Source: Bullifex porci (lineage in GTDB: Bacteria; Spirochaetota; Spirochaetia; Sphaerochaetales; Sphaerochaetaceae). Taken from it: a DNA stretch of 64,000 nucleotides. Below, piece after piece: positions 53,031 to 61,341 of this stretch (within the stretch, counting starts at the first letter, position 1; each line of letters starts with the position of its first letter). Below the pieces are notes generated by a model that saw nothing but the letters and a program-made list of their open reading frames with translations, made no database searches and was not told the DNA's origin. The stretch covers positions 62,001 through 126,000 of the forward strand of contig NZ_VUNN01000002.1 of assembly GCF_009695635.1 (NCBI RefSeq), read 5' to 3'. The position numbers and the translations under genes were made by a program.

Positions 53031-55198
53031 TGAGAAAGCTTTTATTAATACTAATTACATCTATCCTCATATCATGTAACGCATCGATATTAATGACTAA
53101 TGGGGAATTAACAAAGCCAAATGATAATATAGATATAAAGGACACAGTGATAAGTGAAAGTGGCTTTAAAGGGGATGCCCCTAAAAACATTAATGCAACT
53201 AAGTCATATTACACTAACCAAATTAATGTGCGCTGGAGTAGTGTAAATTATGCTGACTACTATACTATTGAACGCTGTGAGCATCTAACACCTGAAAATC
53301 CTACAGATAATAAAACCTGGAAGGAGATAGAGGAGAGTATCTTCGATACCTCCTATGTTGATGAAACTAATCTTGAAGTTGGAGTTTATTACACATATAG
53401 AGTTAAGGCTCATACCTTTGAAGGTAAGGTTGGTGTAGCTTCTCAGGAGGCAACAGGAACTATACTATCATCTCCTTTAAATATTGATGCTTCTAAGGGA
53501 ACAAGTATTAGTACTATTGATATTGAGTGGGAGCAGATGCCTAATGTTGATGAATATAGAATTTATAAATCAACACTTCCTAATGTTAGTGGCCTAGATA
53601 GCGAGTTTGTTGATAGAGTACAAGCCTCAAGCACCTCTTTAAACTTAATTTACTCATATAAGGTAGATTTAGCTAAGGAGGGCGGTAAGGAGCTTTACTT
53701 TGCTATTGAGGGTGTTGGACCTACAAATGTTAGAGCTGATATAAGCCTACCTAGATCAGGGTATACATTCGTACCAGGCTCTCCACAGGCTCCATCTGTT
53801 CCTTATATCACTAAAGCCGATAGCACAGACTCTATTTCTATTAAGTTTAAAAGCACAGGAAGTGATACTAAATATATTATAAAGAGGTACTATTCAGGCT
53901 CCTCTGAGACAGTTATTTTCTCTGAAGAATATGGTAATACGCTACCTGAAGCAGATGCAGAGGGCTATTACACATTTATTGATACAGATGTTAAAGCTAA
54001 CGTAGAGTACACATACTCTATCATTGCTTACAATGAAATTGGCTCCTCACCTGCAACAGTTGTAACTGGTTATATTCTCTCTCCTGTTTTAAATATTGCC
54101 CTAGAGCCTACTACTAGAGGTAGTAATATTGGCTATGAGCTATCGTTTAACGAGCCTGTAGGTTCCTCTGATAGCGGCAAAGTAAATAGCTACAGATATG
54201 AAATTACATACTTTAATAAGGCAGGAGAACAGATGGGCTCTCCAAAATACTATGATCAAGGAAGTGATGTAAAAGATTTTACTCCAATAAGTAGAAGTAT
54301 AACTAAGGAAAGTGAATTAGCTGAGGTTAGCTATGGAGTTGTTAAGGTTCTATGTGGAGCCTTAGAGTCTAGTGTAGAGATAACTAATAGAATACCAATG
54401 CTAAGTGAGCCTGTTACCTCTATTAGTGCAAATAAAAATAGTAAGCCAAAGGAAAATGAGACTCCAAATAGCTATGGAGTATATCCAGTTACAGTTACCT
54501 GGACATCAGACTACATTGGGGAGAGAGTGCTTACTCGTAAGGGCTCTGATGGATCAGTAAAGAAATTTAATATTTTAAGTGGTTTACAATTTATAGATAC
54601 TACCTGTGATATCCTAGTTATCTACGACTACTACATCGATACCTCTGATGTATTTGGAAGATCACTTGGCCCTATTATGCATACAGGAGCTGCATATGGT
54701 GCAATTACTCCTACAATATTTGCTAATGTATTAGAGTCAGTTTCAATGAAGCCATTTGAAAACCAAACCTATGTACCAGCTGAGTACAAGCAATATTGGA
54801 AGAAGTGTAAGATAGCACAGCTAGTTTCCTATGGTAATGCTTCTGATCTATCAACACAGATGAAGGCGCTTGGAAGTGCCTCTGACCAGGACCACTTCAG
54901 AGGAGGTACAATTAGCTATAATGCCTCAATGGAAGGTGTTGGAGGACAGATATACTTCTCATATAATAGCTTCGGTGAGAATGAGAACTTCGCATTAACA
55001 GGTAACTATGAGATGCATGTAGATGCTTCAGGAACTGGTTCTGCTTCATCTAATACAGGTGGGTTAACTGTAAGTGGTATGTATCCAGCATTTATTTCTC
55101 TTGCAGAAATAAGTGTATCTAAAAAGGCCTTTATAGGCTCCTATTTAATTACCTATCACTATAGTGATGGAGATGAAGAGTATAGAGTAAGGATTTAA
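53027..55198 (+). CDS. Second fibronectin type III lipoprotein
   Basis: 723 residues, signal peptide ending ILISC with lipid-modified Cys17. FN3-like modules are visible: INATKSYYTNQINVRWSSVNYADYYTIERC, and IDIEWEQMPNVDEYRIYKS, then a third and fourth with RYYSG and NEIGSSPATVV. The C-terminal 130 residues (GGTISYNASMEGVGGQIYFSYNSFGENE; YEMHVDASGTG) are a separate domain with the same flavour as the end of the preceding protein. It overlaps its neighbour by 4 bp and precedes the small lipoprotein by 2 bp, so expression is coupled. Confidence 0.78.
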   Translation: MMRKLLLILITSILISCNASILMTNGELTKPNDNIDIKDTVISESGFKGDAPKNINATKSYYTNQINVRWSSVNYADYYTIERCEHLTPENPTDNKTWKEIEESIFDTSYVDETNLEVGVYYTYRVKAHTFEGKVGVASQEATGTILSSPLNIDASKGTSISTIDIEWEQMPNVDEYRIYKSTLPNVSGLDSEFVDRVQASSTSLNLIYSYKVDLAKEGGKELYFAIEGVGPTNVRADISLPRSGYTFVPGSPQAPSVPYITKADSTDSISIKFKSTGSDTKYIIKRYYSGSSETVIFSEEYGNTLPEADAEGYYTFIDTDVKANVEYTYSIIAYNEIGSSPATVVTGYILSPVLNIALEPTTRGSNIGYELSFNEPVGSSDSGKVNSYRYEITYFNKAGEQMGSPKYYDQGSDVKDFTPISRSITKESELAEVSYGVVKVLCGALESSVEITNRIPMLSEPVTSISANKNSKPKENETPNSYGVYPVTVTWTSDYIGERVLTRKGSDGSVKKFNILSGLQFIDTTCDILVIYDYYIDTSDVFGRSLGPIMHTGAAYGAITPTIFANVLESVSMKPFENQTYVPAEYKQYWKKCKIAQLVSYGNASDLSTQMKALGSASDQDHFRGGTISYNASMEGVGGQIYFSYNSFGENENFALTGNYEMHVDASGTGSASSNTGGLTVSGMYPAFISLAEISVSKKAFIGSYLITYHYSDGDEEYRVRI

Positions 55199-55200
55199 CT

Positions 55201-55638
55201 ATGAAAAAGATATTAACTATTTGTGTGCTTATATTTTCACTCTTTATGCTAACAGGGTGTGATGATATAAATGCAGTTATTAGCCTGCTTCCTAAGTTTG
55301 ATACAACTCTTCCAAATAACCTAGATGGTAAATGGGCATATTTTGATAGTGAGGAAGAGAGATTAAATAATGAATTTACTCGTCAATTTACCTTTGATAG
55401 CAAGGAGCAAAGGTTCAAGCTTGAAATATCAGGAGTAGGGACCATAACTAAGAGTGGTTCCTACTCTGTACAATATAAAACATATACAATTACAGAGTGT
55501 AATGGGACTTTAACTCTTTACTATGAAGATAATAGTGTAGAGAAATACAATTTTTACTATAAAGCTACAGCTATAGATGGGCCAGAGTATATAACCCTTT
55601 CAAATAGTGGCACCTACTACTATGGAGGAAAGAAATGA
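55201..55638 (+). CDS. Small lipoprotein of the FN3 operon
   Basis: 145 residues with a lipoprotein signal (FMLTGC, Cys20). The mature part has alternating beta-strand-like segments: LDGKWAYFDSEEERLNN, FTFDSKEQRFKLEISG, GSYSVQYKTYTITECNGTLTLYYED. Opening with GKW and a short meander, it could be a small lipocalin-like barrel, but no family is recognised with certainty. It overlaps the following gene by 4 bp. Confidence 0.7.
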   Translation: MKKILTICVLIFSLFMLTGCDDINAVISLLPKFDTTLPNNLDGKWAYFDSEEERLNNEFTRQFTFDSKEQRFKLEISGVGTITKSGSYSVQYKTYTITECNGTLTLYYEDNSVEKYNFYYKATAIDGPEYITLSNSGTYYYGGKK

Positions 55639-56180
55639 AAAAGCTATTAGCTATTGTACTTCTATTTGTTTTAGCTCTTCCACTTTTCGCAATAGATAAT
55701 AATGAAAAGCTTGATGTTAAGCTTAAATCACACATATACCTCGATTCTGTAATGCTTTATGGATACCCTACATTAGGTGGCACCTTCGATTTAGGGCTAA
55801 ACATAGATACAGTTTCTATATCAGCGTATTTACGATTTGAGCATCTATTTAGACCAATGGGCTCTAATACTGGGAAGCTAGTAGCCGCAGAAGAAATGGG
55901 AGAGTTAGGGCTTTCCTTTAAGGTTAGAGTCTATGAGCTTTCAAGATTTAATGTCTCTCTTGGAATTAATACAGGATGGTACCAGCAATGGATAATGCTC
56001 TCTTCTAATGCTGGAATATACAACCTAGTTCATAACGGTATTATGATTAGACCTGAGTGTAATATTGGTTTGCGATTAATTGGAAAGTGGAATATTGAAT
56101 TAGGTCTATTCTATCAAACTCCGCTTTATCCATCATATAGCGGTTACCAGGGCTGGGGAGTACAGGTAAAGCTATTTTAA
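55635..56180 (+). CDS. Small outer-membrane beta-barrel protein
   Basis: 181 residues with a cleavable signal peptide (LLAIVLLFVLALPLFA, cut near residue 19) and no lipobox. The mature protein is built of amphipathic strands of about ten residues (LDVKLKSHIYLDSVMLYGY; VSISAYLRFEHLF; FNVSLGINTGWYQQW; WNIELGLFYQTP) and ends VQVKLF, a terminal phenylalanine as in the BAM recognition signal. An eight-strand barrel is inferred. As the last gene of the operon it may anchor or export the lipoproteins. Confidence 0.68.
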   Translation: MKKLLAIVLLFVLALPLFAIDNNEKLDVKLKSHIYLDSVMLYGYPTLGGTFDLGLNIDTVSISAYLRFEHLFRPMGSNTGKLVAAEEMGELGLSFKVRVYELSRFNVSLGINTGWYQQWIMLSSNAGIYNLVHNGIMIRPECNIGLRLIGKWNIELGLFYQTPLYPSYSGYQGWGVQVKLF

Positions 56181-56199
56181 TGGAAAAATAAAGCTTTTC

Positions 56200-56228
56200 T
56201 TGACTAAATAAAAAATTATAGTAAGAAT
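56200..56228 (+). promoter_or_regulatory. Promoter of rlmB, near-leaderless
   Basis: TTGACT (56200-56205) and AAGAAT (56223-56228), 17 bp apart; ATG nine bases later and no Shine-Dalgarno. Confidence 0.6.
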
Positions 56229-56237
56229 ATCGCTATT

Positions 56238-56996
56238 ATGGGTGAAAAAGTATACGGCTATCATGCCATTGAAGAAGCATTAAAGAAGGCTTCACACGGT
56301 TCAACTCTATATTTAGTTAGAGGAGAACGTGAGAGAAGCGAAGAACTCGATAGAAAAGCACGTCTTACAGGAAAGGTTGCTGTAAAGAAAATCTCTAAGC
56401 AAGAGATGGATCGTATGGTCCCTGGAATTGACCATAGAGGAGCTTTATTAGACCTTGGTGGTCCAAGAAAGGGTGCATCAAGACTTACTGAAATTAGTGT
56501 TAGTGATTTCTGTGCAAAGCTAAAGGAGGATGAGGGTGCCCTCGTCTTAATCCTTGACGGCTTAACAGACCCACATAACCTTGGAGCAATACTTCGCTCT
56601 GCAGACCAGTTTGGTGTCGATTTAGTAATAATACCAGAAAGAAGAAGTGTTCAAGCTAATGAGACAGTATTAAAGGTATCCTCTGGAGCTGCACAATATG
56701 TGAACCTATCTGTTGTAACAAATCTAAATCGTGAGATAGATACACTTAAAGCAAATGGCTTCTGGATTTATGGTGCTGATATGTCAGGAACCTCATCCTA
56801 TGAGGAGAAATTCTCACCAAGAACAGTAATAGTAATGGGCTCTGAGGGTGATGGAATTAGTCAGCTCGTAAGAAAGAACTGTGATCACATCACAAGTATT
56901 CCTATGCACGGACACATCGATTCATTAAATGTATCCGTTGCAACAGGAATTCTCTTATATGAGTATAGAAGGTCTAATCCTCCTTGTTCTCGCTAA
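56238..56996 (+). CDS. rlmB: 23S rRNA 2'-O-methyltransferase, RlmB type
   Basis: SpoU/TrmH-family enzyme of 252 residues, expected to methylate the ribose of a 23S rRNA guanosine (G2251 in E. coli). The small N-terminal substrate-binding domain (VYGYHAIEEALKK) is followed by the knotted SAM domain: LILDGLTDPHNLGAILRSADQFG, VIVMGSEGDGISQLVRKNCD and IPMHGHIDSLNVSVATGILLYEYRR, the three SpoU motifs. Other members of the family methylate tRNA, so the exact target is inferred. It converges with, and overlaps by 23 bp, the purD gene. Confidence 0.9.
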   Translation: MGEKVYGYHAIEEALKKASHGSTLYLVRGERERSEELDRKARLTGKVAVKKISKQEMDRMVPGIDHRGALLDLGGPRKGASRLTEISVSDFCAKLKEDEGALVLILDGLTDPHNLGAILRSADQFGVDLVIIPERRSVQANETVLKVSSGAAQYVNLSVVTNLNREIDTLKANGFWIYGADMSGTSSYEEKFSPRTVIVMGSEGDGISQLVRKNCDHITSIPMHGHIDSLNVSVATGILLYEYRRSNPPCSR

Positions 56997-58254
56997 GGAA
57001 GAACTTATAGCCAATATCCTTACGATACCAGGAGCCATCAATCTTAATAGAATCGATGTAGCGGTAAACCTTCTCATTTGCTGACTTAATGTTTTTACCT
57101 CTACCAACGATAGTAAAGCATCGTCCTCCATTGGTCTTAATATGATTAATATCATCACCTGCTATAGGGCCGGTAAAGATCAATGGATTTCTATGTAATA
57201 GGTTATGAATTAAGAATGGATATTCAAGCTTTACATCCTTTCCTATAACAGGCTTCATTGGATAGCCTTCAGAGGCAACAACAACAGCAACACTGCTTTC
57301 GGTAGAAACATCTAATTCAATAGAAGAAACTCTATCCTCTTCAATAGCTCTCATAATCTCAGCAACATCTGTTTTTATGAGAGGAATTATTGCTTGAGAC
57401 GCAGGGTCATTAAATCTTACATGGTAGTCAACAAGTACTGGATTATCATTTTTCATGATAATAGAGAAGGTAAGAACACCCTTATATGATAGCTGTTCTA
57501 CCTTTAAGCCATATATTGTTGGCTCAATAATTTGTTCCTTTATCATGGAGACTAAATGTGGCTTCAGCTGTATTGGACAAATTGCTCCCATACCACCTGT
57601 TGGTACACCCTCATTTTCAGAGGTGTACATATAATCAGAGGTGAAAGGAAGAGCAAGGTATCCATTATTGTCTAAGAAGACAGTAACAGTAATAGGAAGA
57701 CCAGCACAGTGCTCCTCTAATAAAACTGGACCTAATTTAAATAAATCCTCTGCAAAAGAAATTAAAGCATTAGCATCTGAAGAATCAAGCATGATTCTAG
57801 ATGGTGCTATTGTATTTGATTTAAGTACAAAGTGCTCTCCCTCATGGCGCATTAAGAAATTCCTTAATGCCTGTGAGGATTCAAAAAGATTTCTTCTAGG
57901 TGTTGGTATATTATGACGATCTGTAAAGGCTCTAGCAAAGTTTCTATCACCCTCAAGCTTTAATGATGCTATAGGAGCACCAAAGGCATTAATTCTTTTA
58001 CGCTGTAGAAAGTCAATCATACCGGCAAGTAGAGGTTCCTCTGTACCGATAAATACATGTTGGATTTTATGTTTTAAGCAGGCTTCATATACAGCCTCTT
58101 TATCTGATGGATCAACATCTGGCAGATTTGTTGCAATTGTGGAAGTAGCTAAATTACCTGGAGCATAGAACAGTTCTGAAATGAGATTGCTCCTGCTAAA
58201 CCACCATGCGATAGCATGATCTTTTGCACCTGTACCCAGGATTAATACACGCAT
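56974..58254 (-). CDS. purD: Phosphoribosylamine-glycine ligase (GARS)
   Basis: ATP-grasp enzyme of purine synthesis, 426 residues. N-terminal VLILGTGAKDHAIAWWFSRS replaces the usual GGREHA by GAKDHA; APGN follows. The ATP-grasp core includes VLLEEHCAG and the GGMGAICP signature (canonical GGMGAYSP), then YHVRFNDPASQAIIPLI. No other purine genes are near, so pathway context is missing. The ATG has AAGGGGG upstream. A promoter TTGACG-17-TAGCAT (58303-58275, minus strand) precedes it. The 3' end overlaps rlmB. Confidence 0.85.
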   Translation of the reverse strand: MRVLILGTGAKDHAIAWWFSRSNLISELFYAPGNLATSTIATNLPDVDPSDKEAVYEACLKHKIQHVFIGTEEPLLAGMIDFLQRKRINAFGAPIASLKLEGDRNFARAFTDRHNIPTPRRNLFESSQALRNFLMRHEGEHFVLKSNTIAPSRIMLDSSDANALISFAEDLFKLGPVLLEEHCAGLPITVTVFLDNNGYLALPFTSDYMYTSENEGVPTGGMGAICPIQLKPHLVSMIKEQIIEPTIYGLKVEQLSYKGVLTFSIIMKNDNPVLVDYHVRFNDPASQAIIPLIKTDVAEIMRAIEEDRVSSIELDVSTESSVAVVVASEGYPMKPVIGKDVKLEYPFLIHNLLHRNPLIFTGPIAGDDINHIKTNGGRCFTIVGRGKNIKSANEKVYRYIDSIKIDGSWYRKDIGYKFFLSENKED

Positions 58255-58274
58255 CTCAGCCCCCTTTAACTAAA

Positions 58275-58303
58275 ATGCTAAACTACCAAAAGTGCCGCGT
58301 CAA
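58275..58303 (-). promoter_or_regulatory. Promoter of purD
   Basis: Minus strand TTGACG (58303-58298), 17-bp spacer, TAGCAT (58280-58275), within the 66-bp gap after dus. Confidence 0.6.
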
Positions 58304-58320
58304 ACAAAAAGAAAAAATTT

Positions 58321-59277
58321 TTAAAATAGAGCTTCTAACGCCTTTAGGTAATCAAAGCGAGTGTTTGCCTGAACTATTGCAGATTTAACTCTATTTGCAT
58401 TCCTAACTCCCTTAAGATAAGCCGCAGCATGCTTCCTCATTTCTTTAGCAGCTAATGCTTCTCCAAAGTAGTAAATCATATCATCTAGATGTGAAACCAT
58501 AGTCTCATATCTTTCCTCTAGAGAGATAGGCGAGTAAGAGCCATCCTTTAAAAGCTCCTTAGTTTGTTTAAATATGAATGGGTTACCAATTGCACCGCGG
58601 GCAAACATTACACCATCAACACCACAGCTATTTATCATATTAACTGCCGCTTCAGGTGTAAAAACATCTCCAGAGCCAAAGACTAATATACTCTTATCTA
58701 CATGGTCTCTTAATTTTTTTATATCCTCATAGGAGGCACTTCCTGAATAGTTTTGACTTCTAGTTCTTGCATGTAGTGTTAAGGCTGAGGCTCCTGCTGA
58801 GGTAGCTGCATCAGCAAATTCTATATAGTTTATTGAGGAGTAATCCCAACCAAGACGAAACTTTACAGTAATAGGAACATCTGTGTTTTGCTTTAAAAAG
58901 CTTACAATTTCATAGATTTTCTCAGGAGTTTTCATAAGCGCTGAGCCACAGCCATTTTTGACAACCTTAGGAACTGGACACCCTGCATTAATATCTATTG
59001 CTGTAGGCTTGTATGCTAGTAAGCGAGATAGAGAACGTGAAACAGGATCCTTATCTGGTGCAAAGATTTGCATGATAAGCTCGTCTTCGCCCTCATATCT
59101 TAATAAAAGCTCTTCAGTTTTCTCATTATCTCTTGCTAAGCCCTCTGCTGATACCATCTCGGTAACTGCAATAGCTGCACCATTTTCCCTACATACCTTT
59201 CTAAAGGCTCTATCAGAATATCCTGCTAATGGCGCTAGAATTAGATTACCAGCTATTTCCTTATTTCCTAAAATCAT
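58321..59277 (-). CDS. dus: tRNA-dihydrouridine synthase
   Basis: Flavin enzyme that reduces uridines in tRNA; 318 residues. LAPLAGYSDRAFR at the start, INAGCPVPKVVKNGCGSALM with the catalytic Cys (about residue 98), TVKFRLGW, LTLHARTRSQNYSGSA and GVMFARGAIGNPFIF are the Dus landmarks. The subclass (DusB-like by length) is not certain. A near-leaderless promoter, TTGTTC then GATAAT, lies just before the ATG and no Shine-Dalgarno is seen. Confidence 0.9.
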   Translation of the reverse strand: MILGNKEIAGNLILAPLAGYSDRAFRKVCRENGAAIAVTEMVSAEGLARDNEKTEELLLRYEGEDELIMQIFAPDKDPVSRSLSRLLAYKPTAIDINAGCPVPKVVKNGCGSALMKTPEKIYEIVSFLKQNTDVPITVKFRLGWDYSSINYIEFADAATSAGASALTLHARTRSQNYSGSASYEDIKKLRDHVDKSILVFGSGDVFTPEAAVNMINSCGVDGVMFARGAIGNPFIFKQTKELLKDGSYSPISLEERYETMVSHLDDMIYYFGEALAAKEMRKHAAAYLKGVRNANRVKSAIVQANTRFDYLKALEALF

Positions 59278-59340
59278 AACATAGACATTATCAAAAGAAA
59301 TAGTTTATGAACAATAGCTCTATAATAAAATAATAAGAAT

Positions 59341-59383
59341 AATCGCCACTAGACTACTTCAACTTCTAGTGACGATTTTTTTT
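59341..59383 (+). terminator. Intrinsic terminator without an obvious gene
   Basis: AATCGCCACTAGA (59341-59353) pairs with TCTAGTGACGATT (59365-59377), one mismatch, followed by eight Ts (59376-59383). A TATAAT lies at 59321-59326, so a very short RNA is possible. Confidence 0.75.
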
Positions 59384-59392
59384 GAAGCTAAA

Positions 59393-59760
59393 TTTAGGAG
59401 GGGAAAACCATCGCGCAATAGTTCTCTTCCTTTTTAAATAGTAAACTTTCAACTATCACACGTCAATAATATAACTAACTATACTCTTAGAAATAAAGAG
59501 ATACTTAAGTTTAATTCATTACTTTAAATTTTAAGAAGAAATCCTAATAAAACCTAATATTCTCATTTAGCCTTGAAATAAAGAAACCACCTCCGAATCT
59601 TAATGATAAGGAGGTGAAAAATAACTGGATTAGTTATTTCAGCAGTAATGCTTGGAATAACTATTACTAAGAATAATCTTGGAGTGGAAAACCGTTTATC
59701 GATTATCCACTTCCTGCTTACATAGTAAGCTTTCACCTAATACTCGTCAATTATTTATTT
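59393..59760 (+). repeat. Two diverged repeats of a small-peptide locus
   Basis: 59393-59470 and 59679-59756 are related. Each begins near a codon run reading NLGGEN or NLGVEN, passes a stop, then continues with AGTAAACTTTCA or AGTAAGCTTTCA and a CGTCAATA/CGTCAATT end. Similarity extends beyond the stop codons, so RNA as well as peptide seems conserved. Confidence 0.7.
59588..59725 (+). pseudogene. Probable relic of a small hydrophobic toxin gene
   Basis: CACCTCC (59588-59594) pairs with GGAGGTG (59610-59616), burying AAGGAGG. Six bases later, where a start should be, stands ATA (59621). The 34-codon frame from it reads ITGLVISAVMLGITITKNNL and ends at TAG 59723-59725. A hidden ribosome site ahead of a short hydrophobic peptide resembles type I toxins; the start codon seems lost, or ATA is used. 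A C-terminal partial copy lies upstream (ends at the TAG near 59443). Confidence 0.5.
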
Positions 59761-59820
59761 TAAATAGCTTAATCTAGATTGTTTACCGTAAATACAATTT
59801 AAATCGTTTTTTGAACTTAC

Positions 59821-59849
59821 TTGAGTATTATTATCACACATGATAAATT
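59821..59849 (+). promoter_or_regulatory. Leaderless-type promoter of ricT
   Basis: TTGAGT (59821-59826), 17-bp spacer, TAAATT (59844-59849), then TTTATT and ATG; no Shine-Dalgarno. Confidence 0.7.
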
Positions 59850-59855
59850 TTTATT

Positions 59856-60899
59856 ATGGCAAAAAAAGAAAGAAATAAAGTGGAAGAGGCTTACGTATAT
59901 GTTGTTAAAAACCCTTCCTATAATGATATATGCTTAGCAGCTTGGGATTCAGTTCTTTATCCAGGAACTCCAGTTGTTTATGAAACAAGATTTGGTCTTG
60001 ATCTTGGCTTTATTGTTGGACCAGCTCCAAGTGAAGAAAATACATATACTCCGGGTTACGCCGGAGTAAGAGGTGCATGTATTCACTTTGGTAGTAATGA
60101 TAAAGAAGATGAAGCAGAGAATGAAGCTCAGGATATAAATGAAAAGGATATTCACCAGTGTGAGTATTGTATGGGTTGTCAAGTTACAAAGGAACCAAAG
60201 AAAGTCACAGTAACTGGAGACGTACTATTTTTAGATCACCTAGCAACACCTGCCGAAATGGCAAAATACAATGAAAACAGTGCGAAAGAGGATGATGCAA
60301 TCATCGTATGTAGAGAGAAGATTCAAAAGCATAATTTGAATATGAAGCTCATCACAACACACTTTTTACTTGGGGAGCCAAAGGTAATATTCTTCTTCAC
60401 CGCTGATGAGAGAGTAGACTTTAGAGATCTAGTTAAGGATTTAGTCTCTGTATTTAGAATGCGTATTGAGCTTAGACAAATCGGTGTAAGAGATGAGTCA
60501 AGATTAATTGGTGGATTATCTGTTTGTGGAAGAGACTACTGCTGTCACTGTATTACAGATAAGCTAGAGCCAGTTTCTATAAAGATGGCTAAGGAGCAGA
60601 ATCTATCACTCAATTCAATGAAGATATCAGGTCCATGTGGAAGACTTTTATGTTGTCTTGCATATGAATATGATTACTACGTTGAAGAAAAGGCTGCTAT
60701 GCCAGCAGAGGGCTCAAAGATAAAGATTAATCATGAGCTCTTTAAGGTTTCTGAGGTTAATATTCTATCAAGACGTGTATCACTTCAGGGAGCTGATGGA
60801 AGAGTGCTATATGTACCATTTGATGATGTTTATTACAACGATGAAAGCCAGCACTGGTGCGTAAGTCAGGAGTGGGAGGATGAGATATTCTCTTCTTGA
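59856..60899 (+). CDS. ricT: PSP1/RicT family protein
   Basis: 347 residues with the PSP1 domain of YaaT/RicT. Signature GGLSVCGRDYCCHC followed by MKISGPCGRLLCCLAYEYDYY gives the conserved cysteines; more cysteines stand in HQCEYCMGCQ. Bacillus RicT, with RicA and RicF, forms an iron-sulfur complex that steers RNase Y toward certain mRNAs, and RNase Y is encoded in this window. Partners RicA/RicF are not seen. It has an acidic insertion (about residues 85-105: EDEAENEAQDINEKD). Single gene with its own leaderless-type promoter. Confidence 0.88.
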   Translation: MAKKERNKVEEAYVYVVKNPSYNDICLAAWDSVLYPGTPVVYETRFGLDLGFIVGPAPSEENTYTPGYAGVRGACIHFGSNDKEDEAENEAQDINEKDIHQCEYCMGCQVTKEPKKVTVTGDVLFLDHLATPAEMAKYNENSAKEDDAIIVCREKIQKHNLNMKLITTHFLLGEPKVIFFFTADERVDFRDLVKDLVSVFRMRIELRQIGVRDESRLIGGLSVCGRDYCCHCITDKLEPVSIKMAKEQNLSLNSMKISGPCGRLLCCLAYEYDYYVEEKAAMPAEGSKIKINHELFKVSEVNILSRRVSLQGADGRVLYVPFDDVYYNDESQHWCVSQEWEDEIFSS

Positions 60900-60935
60900 T
60901 AAATCAAAATAAATAGAATATTGTAAAATCATATA

Positions 60936-60964
60936 TTGACCGAAGTTATGCTTTGTGTTAGTTT
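60936..60964 (+). promoter_or_regulatory. Probable promoter of rpsT
   Basis: TTGACC (60936-60941) with a weak TAGTTT (60959-60964) 17 bp downstream; the leader would be about 65 nt. Confidence 0.45.
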
Positions 60965-61034
60965 AGATAATCGCAGTTTTATTCTGCAGTTTAATTAAAA
61001 AATATATCTACGCAAGTAGAGCCGGAGGAATAAA

Positions 61035-61295
61035 GTGGCTAATAGATCAGCTGAGAAGAGAGAGCGCCAGAATGTAAAGCGCAGAATGCACAACCGTATG
61101 ATTAAGAGTAGCGTTCGCACACAGATTAAGAAATTCGATGCAGCAGTACAGGCTAAGGATAAGGATGCAGCAAAGACTGCTATGGATCTTAGCTTCAAGC
61201 TTCTTGATAGCGCAGCAAGCAAGGGTGTACTCCATAAGAATACAGCAAGCAGAAAGAAGTCTCGCCTTTATAAGGCTTTTGCGAAGCTTGCATAA
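61035..61295 (+). CDS. rpsT: 30S ribosomal protein S20
   Basis: Helical 16S rRNA binder, 86 residues: ANRSAEKRERQNVKRRMHNRMIKSSVRTQIKKFDAAV at the start and KGVLHKNTASRKKSRLYKAFAKL at the end. The start codon is GTG, with GGAGG 6 bases upstream. It is followed by an HU gene in the same direction; the gap holds a short CCCTTTAAAGGG palindrome (61302-61313). Confidence 0.97.
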   Translation: MANRSAEKRERQNVKRRMHNRMIKSSVRTQIKKFDAAVQAKDKDAAKTAMDLSFKLLDSAASKGVLHKNTASRKKSRLYKAFAKLA

Positions 61296-61341
61296 TTCTA
61301 CCCCTTTAAAGGGATCTACAACTTTTTAGGAGAATAAAATA

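Noticed and set aside
59341-59383. Terminator of dus
   Set aside because: The T-run follows the stem on the + strand, whereas dus is transcribed away from it on the minus strand.
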